From BACL21 sp038141525 (GTDB lineage Bacteria; Bacteroidota; Bacteroidia; Flavobacteriales; Flavobacteriaceae), in NCBI GenBank assembly GCA_038141525.1, contig JAYQIF010000008.1, positions 434,001-498,000 of the forward strand: 64,000 nt of DNA. Reading direction: 5' to 3'. The translations under genes were made by a program, and so were the position numbers. The notes beneath the pieces were generated by a model. That model was not told where the DNA came from and searched no databases. It worked only from the letters and a program-made list of their open reading frames with translations. Of this stretch, positions 1-11,954 are shown in pieces (the stretch's first letter is position 1; each line of letters opens with the position of its first letter).

Positions 1-975
1 CTAGGCAGTACATTAGGTCGTGGCGCACAAATTGGATTGCTTGCGTATCAGGCCTATCTTATTGATCCTCTAAACGACACAAGCAGTAATGTTGATTATA
101 TCAGTGCAGTCAATGATCAGCGCAATCAAAGTACGTTTCAAGAGCTCGGTGGATCAATGCGTCAATTTAACCTCAATATTGCGGCTCAATACGGTGATGA
201 TTTGTTTTTTGGTTTAAACATTAACAGTCATGTCTTGAGATATACACGCTCTAATGTCGTGAGTGAGGAGGGTGTTCTGGCCGACAGCCCTCTAAGGAGT
301 CTAACTTATAGGTCATTTGAAAGGACCGATGGTGAAGGGTTTAGCCTTCAGGTCGGCGCTATTTACACCCCGGGGGATCACTGGCGAATGAGTCTATCTT
401 ATGATAGTCCGACATGGTGGCAATTAACAGAAGAATCTGTTGAATCGCTCAGTAGCTCCATTTTAGTCAATCAAGGACTAGAAAATTATTTGATGGACCC
501 CGATGTTCGTAACTTCTTTGAGCCCTACCGATTGAGAACACCGAGTCAATGGCATGCCGGACTGGCTTATGTGTTTGGTCCACAAGGACTAATTTCAGCT
601 TCAGTAAGTCACAAGGATTACAGCGGTGGCGCATTTAGTGAGGACGGTTCTGAGTTTTTTCGATCAGCGAACGAGTCAATCCAAAATTTATTCGACCAAA
701 GTCTGAACATAAAATTTGGAGGAGAATATCGAATGGGTTCTTGGAGAATTCGCGGAGGATATTGGGGAGAAACACCATCAATAAAAGATCTTGGCCTCGA
801 CAATAATTCTGGATATAGTTATGGCCTAGGTTATTTCGGCGGTGGCTGGACTCTCGACGCAGCATTGGTCAATACCACAATTAATCAATCAACTGCGCTA
901 TACCAAGAGCAGAATAGATTTAATGCTGATCTGAGTAATCGGTCTTTTATTGTGTCTTTAGGAATTGACTTGTAG
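1..975 (+). CDS. OmpP1/FadL-type outer membrane protein, 5' end cut by window
   Basis: The reading frame is open from the first base, so the N-terminus and any signal peptide lie outside the window; 324 codons remain before TAG. The visible part alternates short hydrophobic and polar strands rich in Gly, Tyr and Trp, for example GGYWGETPSIKDLGL and YGLGYFGGGWTLDAALV, and ends in IVSLGIDL, as expected for the last strand of an outer-membrane beta-barrel. The pattern resembles the FadL/OmpP1/TodX family of Bacteroidota, which moves hydrophobic compounds across the outer membrane. That assignment is from overall resemblance; no substrate can be named. It converges with the giant minus-strand gene and probably ends at the shared hairpin downstream. 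Confidence 0.6.
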   Translation, partial: LGSTLGRGAQIGLLAYQAYLIDPLNDTSSNVDYISAVNDQRNQSTFQELGGSMRQFNLNIAAQYGDDLFFGLNINSHVLRYTRSNVVSEEGVLADSPLRSLTYRSFERTDGEGFSLQVGAIYTPGDHWRMSLSYDSPTWWQLTEESVESLSSSILVNQGLENYLMDPDVRNFFEPYRLRTPSQWHAGLAYVFGPQGLISASVSHKDYSGGAFSEDGSEFFRSANESIQNLFDQSLNIKFGGEYRMGSWRIRGGYWGETPSIKDLGLDNNSGYSYGLGYFGGGWTLDAALVNTTINQSTALYQEQNRFNADLSNRSFIVSLGIDL

Positions 976-981
976 ATCTCT

Positions 982-1003
982 TTCGTGCCTGATTCGTGCC
1001 TGA
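982..1003. repeat. 11-bp tandem duplication
   Basis: TTCGTGCCTGA occurs twice without a spacer just after the stop codon of the FadL-like gene. It lies in a 251-base gene-free gap whose only other feature is the terminator hairpin. No function is evident. Confidence 0.7.
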
Positions 1004-1155
1004 TTAGTTCGTAATTAGTGCCTTATTCCCACGAATTTGCTTGTCCTTGTGCAATCACAGTTGAGTCAATTAAGATTCTTTGACGATTCTCTCCCGGATT
1101 TTCTGAGCATCAAGTAATTGCTCTGCAAAACTTGGGACTAGAATTTTAAGTTAAA

Positions 1156-1202
1156 ACAAAAATTCATTCCATATTGAGTCTTCAATGGGAATGAATTTTT
1201 GT
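1156..1202. terminator. Bidirectional terminator hairpin
   Basis: An inverted repeat pairs ACAAAAATTCATTCC with GGAATGAATTTTTGT (15 pairs) around a short loop, with A-rich and T-rich flanks on both sides. It sits between two convergent genes and could end transcription from both. Confidence 0.7.
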
Positions 1203-1226
1203 ATTGATAGCAGGGACTGGTCGTCG

Positions 1227-4200
1227 CTATCTTTTTAATGTAAAATGTCCTGTAAAGGCCTTAGGAATATCTTCTTCGGTGTATTCGATACGGAACCAGT
1301 AGTCGCTTGAGGGCAGTGGGTTGCCTTTATAGGTCCCGTCCCATCCGTTGCCGCTTGGGCTCAGCTGCTTGAGCAGCTTACCGTAGCGATCAAAGATATA
1401 AATACGCGCCGCTGGGTCGTAATCGGCCAGTCCGATGATATTCCAAGTGTCGTTAAAGCCATCGTTGTTCGGGGTCACAAAACGTGGGTAGTCCACCACA
1501 CCGATGTCTACCGTCACTGAGCCACAGCCCTCCACATTGGTGATGGTCACCTGGTGGGTGCCTGGGGTCACATTCTCAAACACACCGCTGTCCTGCAGGT
1601 TGCCCCCATCTAGACTGAACTGATAAGCCCCCAGACCACTAGCAGTGGCCTCGATCACATGCTCCCCGGCAAAAGCACCGTTGAGCAGGCGTACATTATA
1701 CTCCAGGGTGGTGAGGCCGGGTTTACCGCAACTACAGTCTCTAATGAGCAGCCAGAGGCCAACTCCGTAACCAGCACCGAATAAGACCCTGGGGCCAGGG
1801 CCACGAGCGATGGACCAACCTCATTGGGCAATATCGTGCCGTTGAGCGACCACAAGAAGGTGAAGCCCTCGGCAGGAAGACCCGTCTCTAAGACCGGCGG
1901 TGAGGCCGCGCCAAAGTCCTCCATAATCGCATTGCCCTGAGCGTCCACACAGATGCGGTACTCATCGTCTAAGATCATCGGAGGCAACTGCTCTACAGAC
2001 AGAAGCACTTCGGCAATATCATAACAGATCGGCAAGTCGTTAGGATCCAGTAAATTACTCACGCGGGCATAAATCACCTGCGGGTTAGTAATGTTGGTAT
2101 ACACATCAGGCAGATTGCCAATACCCAGCTCAGCATCCGAGAGGGTCTCGTGGAAGGTCAGCACATACACACTGGGGTCCTGATCCTGCAAGATCTGATC
2201 CACTAGCAGCTGCGCCTGAGCATCCAAGTCCGTAGGCAAGGCCGCATTAGGAATCAACGTAAACTCAGCCAGACCATCACTCGGGGCTAAATTATCACAG
2301 ATCATATAAGGGTCAGGCGTGCCGGCAAAGGCCCCTTCCTTGACATACAACTCAAAGCTCAGATCCACCTCAAAGGTAATGGGATCTTGCTGCGGCGGGG
2401 TGTAACAGCCCGTATCCAAGGCAATCAGTCCCGGCATAAACCGTCTGTGGGCTCGTGGTGCTGGCAAACAGCGTAGGGTTGCCTATGGGACTTACCCCGT
2501 TTTGGGCCTCAGTTAAGGTGCGGAAGTACAGCACAGCGTAGACCAGCGGGTCTAAATCTCCCAATATAAGAGGATCGTTCTGCGTGAGGTCAAACACCCC
2601 TACTCCGTTATTGTCTACCGCGCAGTAATACAAGTCCTCAGGTAAGCCCTCGGCCACAGGTAATGGACTCACCACTAGCTCTAGTGGCACAATAGTATAA
2701 CAACCCAAAGGCGCCGGTGGAACATCCTTAGTCACCCGGGCGTAAACCACCTGATTAAACGCCGTAGTGTTGGCGTAAGGACTCACAAGCTCCGTGCCCG
2801 CCACACCCGCGTCGGCCTCATCAAAAGTGGCGTAGTAAAGCACACTCACGTCAGGCTCTCCACCGATGATCTCTGCGTCCTTATCGGTTAAGATAAAGGT
2901 CGATAGCCCGTCCTCTGGATCAAAATCAATCACAGGGTCGCCCTCTCCGTCACACACCACAAGCGGGGTCGGAGTCACAGGACTCGGGTTAGGCAATACG
3001 CGTAGGGTCAAAAAGGTCTCAGCACCACAACCCCCAGAGGTCAGTACCGTAACATAAATGTCCTGTGGGTTAACCACGTTCTGATAATCCGTTGGATCCG
3101 CAATAGGGTTATCATCGATCTGATCCTGTGCACTGGCATAATAAACCACCGTGTAGGTCGGATCACCACCAGTGATAATCACATCATTTAGCGTTAAATC
3201 AAAAGTCGATACCCCATCGTCGGGAAGACTGCCCCCGATCTGATCATCACACAAGACCATCTCAAATGGTCCTGCCGATAAATCAGCCGGTGGCTGAACC
3301 TCTAAATCAAAAGGCGTTACACGACCACAACCCGTTACAAAGTTCTCCACACGCACAAACACCTCTTGAATCGGAGTAACAATGTTCGTATAAGCCCCAG
3401 GAGTAGCAATGGCATTAATGCCCAGATCCGCATCCGCCTGAGTGGTGTGGTAACTCACCGAGTAATCCGATAGCGGCTCATTGGCCCCTAACGCCCCTAG
3501 GTTGTTCTGGGTTAGATCAAAGACCTCAAAACCATCGCCATCAAAATCACAGGCCACAAGTGGGTCCTGGAATAGATCCGGGTCCACCTCCAGTGGCAGA
3601 GACTCTATGCGTAGCTCTAATGGCACTATGCTAAAGCAAGCATTAACCCCCGGAGGAACATCGTTCTCCAAGCGGGCATAAATGGTCTGTACAAACGGTA
3701 CTATGTTCTCGTAAGGACTCAATAGCTGATCCGCTGGATCCCCTAAATTAGCATCCACAAGGGTCTCATAGTAGCGTACACTCACATCGACCTGACCCCC
3801 TAACAACTCAGCATCCTTGCTGGTGAGATCAAAGGCATTATAGAACCCATTATTGTTGTCATCACACACAATAAGCGGGGTGGGTATATTAATGGTAGGA
3901 TTAGCCTCTACATTAATGAAAAAACTCGTTACTGCGGGACAGCTGTCCGGACCAAAGACCGTGACAAAAATCTCCTGAACAGGGCTAATCACGTTTTGAT
4001 AAGCCTCTGGTGTAGCGATAGGGTTATTATCGATCTGATCCTGAGCCGTGGCGTAATAAGACACCGAGTAAGTCGGATCCCCTAAGGTCACCTCCAAGGT
4101 GTTCACCGTTAGATCAAAGGTAGACAGACCGTCAAAAGGATCACTGCCCCCAATCTCATCGTCACACAAATACAGATCCTCGGCAGAGCCAATACCAGGC

Positions 4201-7200
4201 AAAGCGCCGGTTACCAGACCAAAGCTAGTGATGCGGTAGCAACCCGTCTCTAGGCTCTCCAAACGCACCCATATGGTACCCCCACCACTGAGATAAGCCT
4301 CTGGGGTGGCGATAAACGGAGTGCCAGCCTGGGCATCAGCCAAGGACTCGTGGTAAGTGATCGGTGCAAAATCAATCGGATCCTGTGTGCCCAACACAAA
4401 CGGATCGTTCAGGGTCAGATCAAACTCTGCCAGACCATCCCCATCATCATCACACACAAACATAGGATCAATAAAATCTGCCGTAGGCGCATCCGGTAAG
4501 GCCACCACAATCAGCTCCAAAGGCACTATGCTATAACAGCCCAGTATCCCAGGAGGAACATCGCGCTCTACGCGGGCGTAAATCACCTGACCCCCAGGAA
4601 TCGTATTGACCCATGGACTCGTTAAGGCAGGCGTGCCCGCCTCGGCCTGAGCAAAGGTCTCATAATAGCTCACGCTAACATCAGGCTCGCCATCGGTGAT
4701 CTCTGCGTCCTTATCGGTCAGTACAAACGTGGCAAAACCATCATCAAAAGTGCCCCCATCCAAGTCGTCATCACACACCTCTAATGGGGTCGGGGTAACT
4801 GGCGTTGGATTAGGCAAGACCGTTAAGGTCATAGTCACCAAGGTGCGGCAACCAAAGGCGCTCTCTAGTCTTCCAATGATCGTCTGTGGGGTAATGATGT
4901 TGGCGTAGGACTCTGGATTGACTATAGGGTTATCTGCAGCCTCATCCGCAGGGGTGGCATACCAGGTCACTGTGATGCTATTGTCTCCACCCGTGGCCGT
5001 ATCGTTGACCTGAGTTAAATCAAAAATGCTCACCTCGTCTATACTGCTGCCGCTAGCCTCATCGTCACATAAATAAAGCTCAAAGGGGCCTAGGTCCTCT
5101 GGAAGTGGATCTACAATAAGCTCTAGGGTTACTATATCATAACAACCATTGGTGCCATTGTTAGGTGAGGTGCTGCCCGCATTACCCACAACCAAAATAT
5201 AAATCGTCTGGGGGTTAGTGGTGTTCTGATATGCCCCAGGGTTGGCAATAGCCAAACTATAATCAGGAGCCGTCAGGGCCAAATCTCCCGCAGCAATCGC
5301 ATCGCTCTCAAGCTCATAGTAATAAATATCATACTCCAGTGGATCCAAGGTGCCCAATACCTCCGACTCCACTAGCGTTAAATCAAATACCGTAAACCCA
5401 TCGGCCAAAGCATCATCACAAAGGCGCAGGGGCTCCTCGGGCTGGGTGGCTGCCGGCAAGATCGCGCACCTCAAGTAAGATCTCTATAACACTATAACAG
5501 CCCGTGGTGGTGTCCTCTACCCTGGCCCATACCGTGTCTGTGTATATATCGTCATTGGTATACGGAATACCTAAAGCCAAGTCTCCCGACAGAGCGTTGG
5601 CCTGGGTGCCGTGGTAGCTCACCGCATAGTCCGGGTTACCTCCGGTGAGCTCTGCATCCAATAACGCCAGGTCAAACTCAGCAAAACCATCGCTGTCTGG
5701 ATCACAAATCACATAAGGCGCTGGTTGTACCAGCTCTGGGTTAGGGTGAACCGTAATGAAAAAACTCGTTACCGCAGGACAGCCATCGGCCCCAAAGACC
5801 GTGACAAAAATCTCCTGAACAGGACTGATCTGGTTTTGATAAGCCTCTGGTGTGGCAATAGGCGTGTCATCGATCTGATCCTGAGCCGTAGCGTAGTAAG
5901 ACACCGAGTAGGTCGGATCACCGGCAATCAGTGCTGCTGTGTTCTGGGTCAGATCAAAGGTAGACAACCCATCAAACAAGGTGCTGCCCCCAATCTCATC
6001 GTCGCATAAGAATAAATCATCCGCCGTGCCAATACTGGGGAATACCCCTACCTCAATGGCAAAGGGTGTTAAACGATAACACTCGGTATCAAGACTCTCC
6101 AAACGCACCCATATGGTACCCCCACCACTCACATAAGCCTCTGGCGTGGCGATAAACGGAGTGCCCGCCTGGGCATCAGCCAAAGACTCGTGGTAAGTGA
6201 TCGGTGCAAAATCAATAGGGTCCTGTGTGCCCAACACAAACGGATCGTTCAGGGTCAGATCAAACTCTGCCAGACCATCCCCATCGTCGTCACACACAAA
6301 CATAGGATCAATAAAATCTGCCGTAGGCGCATCAGGTAAGGCCACCACAATAAGCTCCAAAGGCACTATGCTATAACAGCCCAGTATCCCAGGAGGAACA
6401 TCGCGCTCTACGCGGGCGTAAATCACCTGACCCCCAGGAATCGTATTGACCCATGGACTAGTCAAAGCAGGTGTGCCCGCCTCGGCCTGAGCCAGGGTCT
6501 CATAATAGCTCACGCTAACATCAGGCTCCCCATCGGTGATCTCATCGTCCTTATCGGTCAGTACAAACGTGGCAAAACCGTCATCAAAAGTGCCGCCATC
6601 CAAGTCGTCATCACACACCTCTAATGGGGTCGGGGTAACTGGCGTTGGATTAGGCAAGACCGTTAAGGTCATGGTCACCAAGGTGCGGCAACCAAAGGCG
6701 CTCTCTAGTCTTCCAATGATCGTCTGTGGGGTAATGATGTTGGCGTAGGACTCTGGATTGACTATAGGGTTATCTGCAGCCTCATCCCCAGGGGTGGCAT
6801 ACCAGGTCACTGTGATGCTATTGTCTCCACCCGTGGCCGTATCATTGACCTGGGTTAAATCAAAAATGCTTACCTCGTCTATACTGCTGCCGCTAGCCTC
6901 ATCGTCACATAAATAAAGCTCAAAAGGACCTAGGTCCTCTGGAAGTGGATCCACAATAAGCTCTAAGGTCACTATATCATAACAACCATTGGTGCCGTTA
7001 TTAGGCGAGGTGCTGCTCGCGTTACCCACAACCAAAATATAAATCGTCTGGGGGTTAGTGGTGTTCTGATAAGCCCCAGGGTTGGCAATAGCCAAACTAT
7101 AATCAGGAGCCGTCAGGGCCAAATCTCCCGCAGCAATCGCATCGCTCTCTAGCTCATAGTAATAAATATCATACTCCAGTGGATCCAAGGTGCCCAATAC

Positions 7201-9603
7201 CTCCGACTCCACTAGCGTTAAATCAAATACCGTAAACCCATCGGCCAAAGCATCATCACAAAGACGCAGTGGCTCCTCGGGCTGGGTGGCGATAGGATAA
7301 TCCCGAACCTCCAAAAAGACCTCAACGGCCGTGTAACAGCCCGTTAAAGAACTCTCTACCCTAGCCCATACACTATCGTTATAAGGATCATCATTAGGAT
7401 AAGGGTTAATCAAAGGCAATACCCCGTTTTGGGCATCTAACTGTGTGCCGTGGAACGTAATCTGCAAATCACCATTGCCGTCCTGCAGATCCACAACCAA
7501 CTCACTCAAATCAAACTCTGCAAAACCATCGTTGTCCGTGTCGCAAATAACATATGGGTCTATAGGGCCAGGAGTCGGGGGTTCAATAACGACGATGGGA
7601 ATTTGAACAAATCAAAACAGTTTAAGTCATCAAAATTCACCAAACGGGCATAAATTGATTTCTCCTGGAACTGGCACAGCATATGGCACCGGCAAAACAT
7701 TTGCTCCAGTAGTGGCGTCGACAGGATCATTGTGGTAGGTAATTAAATAATCCGCAGCAGGTTCTCCATCGAGCACCTGGGCATCAAAAGTAAGCGGCAG
7801 ATCAATCGCGGTAAATCCATCTGCGTCATTATCACAAACCTCAATACCTTCTGGCTGTCCTGCCTTGAACACGAGTAAAGAATATTTTGAACTGTTCAAT
7901 GGCGAAACAACCTTCGGGGCTTTCAACCCGAGCATAAATGGTCTGAGGAGAAGGCTGACTGATAAAATAACCGGTTGGTACCAGAATCACATTGGTATCA
8001 TCCTGAGCGTCCTGTAGGGTTTCGTAATATTTGACCACATAAATCAGCTGGGATCTTGCGGACCGAGCAAGTCATCATCATTCTCTGTTAAATCAAAACT
8101 ACCCGCAGTTGCCCCATCATCACAGAAAAACAAATCTGCTGGCGGAAATATATCTGGAGGCAGATTAAAGGTAACGTCAATATCGTCTGTGATAAAACAA
8201 GGCCCTTCAAATCCTTCTACCGTATATGTTCCACTGAGTCCAACAGTAATATTTGGATTTGTTGCTCCGGGAATAATATTTCCGTCTTTATACCACTGCC
8301 AGGTAAAATTAGGTGACGATACTCCTGTATCGAGAGTCACTGTAAGCCCAGCACAACTCTCAACATCAGGACCAATAGAGAATGGCTGTGTTGTGTCGAT
8401 AAATAATCTATCCTCGTTATTGGTCTCGTCAATTTCGAGAATTGAGTTGGCTGGATCGACAATCATGACAAGATCAAATTGAGGAGGCGTGCCCGACAAT
8501 ACTCAAAATTGGTGTTACCAGACTCCTGTCCACCAATTGGAATATCGTTGATTGTGAATACGGTATCTAGATAATTTAATGGACCACCCCCAACATTCTG
8601 CCAATAAAAATCCACTCGAGTACCGGCAGAAAGCGGGCTGGTTGATGGTAGATTGTATACCGTGTAATCGATAAATAGGTTTTGTCCATTATCGCAGACG
8701 ACATCCAAGTCATCAATGGTACAGGCTGCATCTGGAATCTCGGAGTTTACACTGGTGATCACGTTATTCACCAGTACTAAATCTTGACCCGAAGTCAATT
8801 GAATGTCAATTTGGGTATCACCAGGCTGTACAATACCTTGTAAATCATAGACGTCCAAATCCATGTTCCAAAGCGTTGAGGAATTGGTGTATGAATTGGT
8901 TCCGTTAAAGGCGTTATCTCCTGGATTAAGGGGTGGGTTATCAATTAAAGTACCATTGATGGTCAAGGTCTCTTGAACCGCCAGAGAAGCATCACCTTCC
9001 CAGGCCAAAAACCCAATTTTGGCCAAATCATCGGTGGCAACATCAATACCGGTAAGGGTAATGTCTAAATTAGGATTAGCACCACTCACATAATCAAAGC
9101 CCTCAAAAATACTGATCTGATTCTGTGGTAAGGTCGGTTCACCAAAAATGATATAAATCATCCAACCCCCATAATTTGTGCTGTTACCACAGGGTATAGT
9201 CCCTAAATAATCGGAGAAAGTGTAAACACCATTACCAATTACTCCTACCAAGTTCGTGACATCAGCATAGTGGGTATTGTACAATCCAAAGTTATTATTG
9301 ATTGTGTAGGTCCGCTGGGCAATTACAGTATTTCCATTGAGTGAAACGACATCATCTGCAGGGACCTGAAGCAGACCAATACATATGTGCTTGAAAAAAC
9401 ACCTCATTGGGTTGTAAATTCAATGTCGCTGAACTTTGCGGCAACAATTCACATGGATTTGGATTGGCCGAAACGTTTAATGTATTCCCAATAGCCGTAA
9501 AATCGTACTTTCCTACGATTTGGGGCACCACACGGTCAAGGGGCACTTGGCCCAGAAATACAGTTGTAAAAAGAAGGAATACGAAGTGTAAAATGTGTTT
9601 CAT
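1227..9603 (-). CDS. Giant T9SS type B sorting-domain repeat protein (frame broken by 9 indels)
   Basis: A cell-surface or secreted protein of about 2791 residues. In order: signal peptide MKHILHFVFLLFTTVFLGQ; a beta-rich N-terminal domain; a CARDB-like stretch ending ILEIDETNNED; an Ig-like segment (TWQWYKDG); about 20 repeats of 85-120 residues, each opening like VCDDDGDG plus FDLT, with a second Cys in GCYSI; a PKD/Ig-like segment; and a gliding-motility-associated C-terminal domain (VTPNNDGFNDTWNIIG, YIFDRYGKLLKQ). The CTD directs export by the type IX system and surface attachment. The frame is interrupted near 9362 (+1), 8498 (-1), 8051 (-1), 7878 (+1), 7667 (+1), 7598 (-1), 5458 (+1), 2431 (+1) and 1707 (-1). 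Net +1 makes 8376 corrected bases, exactly 2792 codons, so sequencing error is likelier than decay. Role: probably adhesin-like; ligand unknown. It stands alone on its strand. Confidence 0.85.
3914..5450 (-). repeat. Intragenic duplication, copy A (C-terminal copy)
   Basis: This matches 5754-7290 at a constant offset of 1840 bases without gaps. The block 4257-5450 is nearly identical to 6097-7290: line-by-line comparison gives about 40 mismatches in about 1.19 kb, mostly at silent positions. The remaining part is more diverged. Copy A encodes several Cys-pair repeats of the giant T9SS protein. Its upper edge ends at GGGCTGGGTGGC, just before the frameshift near 5458. Confidence 0.9.
5754..7290 (-). 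repeat. Intragenic duplication, copy B (N-terminal copy)
   Basis: Partner of copy A at 3914-5450. An offset of 1840 equals 3 x 613 + 1, so the two copies are read in different frames here; this agrees with a single inserted base near 5458 between them and a true period of 613 residues. Confidence 0.9.
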
Positions 9604-9705
9604 TCAAGCAGAAAATAAGGGGTACAAATTAATCATATTTTAGCATAACTACAGGAATAAACGTGTTAAATCCCTAAGTATTTTCCAAGTGAGCCCTGAT
9701 ATGCG

Positions 9706-9713
9706 TATCTTTG
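9706..9713 (+). promoter_or_regulatory. Candidate -7 element of folE
   Basis: TATCTTTG matches the Bacteroidota -7 consensus TAnnTTTG exactly and lies 35 bases before the folE start. No TTG is found at the usual -33 distance; the sequence there is TTTTCC. Confidence 0.45.
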
Positions 9714-9748
9714 TATTATAAAAGAAAAAAATTACCGCATACACCTTT

Positions 9749-10426
9749 ATGGATTTAGAAAAACAATTGCAAGAAATAGAAGCTTACGGTAGCGAACACA
9801 TTGGAACTTCAAGTCGTACGCCGCTGCGTCCTGATGCCTTTGAAAAAGGGGATCAAGAAAAAATGGAAATCATTGAAAAAAATGTCGTCAACATTCTCGA
9901 GACACTGGGAATGGATTTGACAGACGATAGTCTCAAAGGCACGCCAAAACGCGTGGCTAAAATGTTTGTCAAAGAAATTTTTGCTGGATTACATCCGGAT
10001 AATAAACCCAAAGCTTCCACTTTTGATAACAAATATAAAAACGGGGAAATGCTTGTGGAGAAGAACATTACACTTTATTCCACCTGCGAACATCACCTGC
10101 TCCCGATAGTAGGAAGAGCCCATATTGCTTACATTTCCAACGGTACGGTAGTCGGTTTATCAAAAATGAATCGTGTCGTAGATTATTACGCCAAAAGACC
10201 ACAAGTACAAGAGAGACTTACCATGCAGATTGTGCAAGAGTTACAACAGATACTCAACACTCAGGATGTAGCTTGTGTCATCGACGCCAAGCACTTGTGC
10301 GTAAACTCCAGAGGGATTCGAGACATCGACAGCTCTACAGTAACCAGTGAGTTTGGTGGCGCCTTCAAAAAGGAAAAAGTTAAAAGAGAATTTTTGGACT
10401 ACATTAAGCTCAATACGACATTTTAA
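9749..10426 (+). CDS. folE: GTP cyclohydrolase I
   Basis: Converts GTP to 7,8-dihydroneopterin triphosphate, the first step of tetrahydrofolate and pterin synthesis, and in many bacteria also of queuosine synthesis; cytoplasmic homodecamer. The 225-residue product carries the zinc and catalytic motif STCEHHLLPIVGRAHIAYI, the KRPQVQERLT segment and the second zinc cysteine in HLCVNSRGIRD. Length and the ~40-residue N-terminal tail are normal for the family. It starts the plus-strand run folE-cysS-yidD-lgt; cysS begins 21 bases after its stop. queE, which makes a queuosine precursor, lies about 11 kb away in this window. Confidence 0.96.
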   Translation: MDLEKQLQEIEAYGSEHIGTSSRTPLRPDAFEKGDQEKMEIIEKNVVNILETLGMDLTDDSLKGTPKRVAKMFVKEIFAGLHPDNKPKASTFDNKYKNGEMLVEKNITLYSTCEHHLLPIVGRAHIAYISNGTVVGLSKMNRVVDYYAKRPQVQERLTMQIVQELQQILNTQDVACVIDAKHLCVNSRGIRDIDSSTVTSEFGGAFKKEKVKREFLDYIKLNTTF

Positions 10427-10446
10427 ACCTGGACGCAATCCAAACG

Positions 10447-11936
10447 ATGACATCACCAAAATCAGAACATCGTAACTTATCTATCTACAACTCCCTGTCC
10501 AAGAAGAAAGAGTTATTCAGCCCTTTGGTAGAGAATTTTGTGGGCATGTACGTCTGTGGTCCGACAGTTTACAACTATGTTCATTTAGGGAATTGTCGCA
10601 CTTTTCTGTCCTTTGATCTGATTTATCGTTACTTCAAGCATCTAGGTTACAAAGTACGCTACGTGCGTAATATAACCGATGCGGGGCACCTAGAAAATGA
10701 CGCAGACTCAGGAGAGGATCGCATCGCGAAAAAAGCGCGTATTGAAGCCATTGAGCCCATGGAGGTGGTCCAGCGGTATACGGTTGATTTTCACGAAATC
10801 ATGGGTGCTTTTAACGCGCTTCCGCCAGACATAGAACCTACAGCGACGGGGCACATCATCGAGCAGATTGAGATCATCCAAGAAATTCTTGCGGCAGGCT
10901 ATGCTTATGAAAAAAATGGCTCGGTCTATTTTGATGTACTAAAATTCAATGAGGACCAGCATTACGGCAAACTCAGCGGGCGTAAAATTGAGGACATGAT
11001 CGCCAATACACGTGAGCTCACCGCTCAAAGCGAAAAAAAGAATCCTCAAGATTTTGCCCTATGGAAAAAAGCAGAGCCACAGCACATCATGCGCTGGCCG
11101 TCTCCTTGGGGTGATGGATTTCCGGGTTGGCACCTGGAGTGTACTGCTATGAGCACAAAATATCTGGGCGAAACATTTGATGTACACGGCGGGGGTATGG
11201 ACTTAAAATTTCCACATCACGAATGCGAAATTGCCCAAGCTGAAGCGTGCAACAAAGTGTCTCCCGTTCGGTATTGGATGCACGCCAATATGCTGACCCT
11301 TAATGGGAAAAAGATGGCTAAATCAACCGGTAACAACATTTTACCGCGTGAACTTTTTTCTGGTGAAAACGCCATAATGAGTCAGCCAATACGCCCTGCC
11401 GTGGCTAAGTTTTTCATGTACCAAGCCCATTATCGAAGTGTGTTAGATTTTTCTGATCAGGCGATCATGGCCAGTGAAAAAGGATACCACAGGCTCATGG
11501 AAGCAATGAGTAAACTTGACGGAATTCAGGTACTGACCGGTCAGATTTCGACATAAACTCATGGGTAGATTCTTGCTATGCGGCCATGAATGATGACTTC
11601 AACAGTCCCATTTTGATCGCACAACTTTTCGAAGCGACCAAATGGGTAAATAGTTTACATGATGGTAGCGCCAAAATCACTCAAGAGCATCTCGATACTT
11701 TGAGCAAGACCATGCGTGCGTTCGTATATGATGTACTGGGGCTCCAAAAGGAAACAGACGCGCAAAACAACAATCAAAACCAGCTCGAAGCTACGGTGAA
11801 TTTACTGATTGACCTGCGGAATCAAGCCCGTGCGAACAAAGATTTTGCCACCAGCGATGCCATTAGAGACCGCTTACAAGAAGCTGGTATTCAGCTCAAA
11901 GACGGTAAGGAGGGCACGAGTTTTAGTTTGAAATAA
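10447..11936 (+). CDS. cysS: Cysteinyl-tRNA synthetase (one frameshift)
   Basis: Charges tRNA-Cys with cysteine; class I cytoplasmic synthetase. Signatures in order are the zinc cysteine and HIGH-type motif in CGPTVYNYVHLGN, further zinc ligands in HHECEIAQ and the KMSKS-type loop KKMAKSTGNN. The frame breaks near 11541: one missing base (GGTTCAG read as GGTCAG) takes it into a false stop, and with the base restored the protein continues as SDFDINSWVDSCYAAMNDDF to a normal C-terminus with a corrected length of 496 residues. As the only cysteinyl-tRNA synthetase gene seen here, and essential, it is more likely misread than broken. Downstream yidD starts within 20 bases. Confidence 0.93.
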
Positions 11937-11954
11937 TCTGTTGAAACAAGTCTT

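Noticed and set aside
2866..6748. Plus-strand open frames inside the giant gene, including near-identical pairs such as 4696 and 6536
   Set aside because: They mirror the repeated minus-strand coding sequence, are short and have no recognisable product.
1227..7600. Horizontal transfer of the repeat tract because it looks more GC-rich than its surroundings
   Set aside because: Two sampled 60-base lines had 34-35 G/C versus about 28 in the same gene's N-terminal part, but Asp/Gly/Pro/Thr-rich repeats could cause this; not evidence of transfer on its own.
1655..9407. The nine separate open frames of the giant gene as nine genes or a pseudogene cluster
   Set aside because: Homology and repeat register run across every break, and corrected length is exactly 2792 codons; one CDS with indels is simpler.
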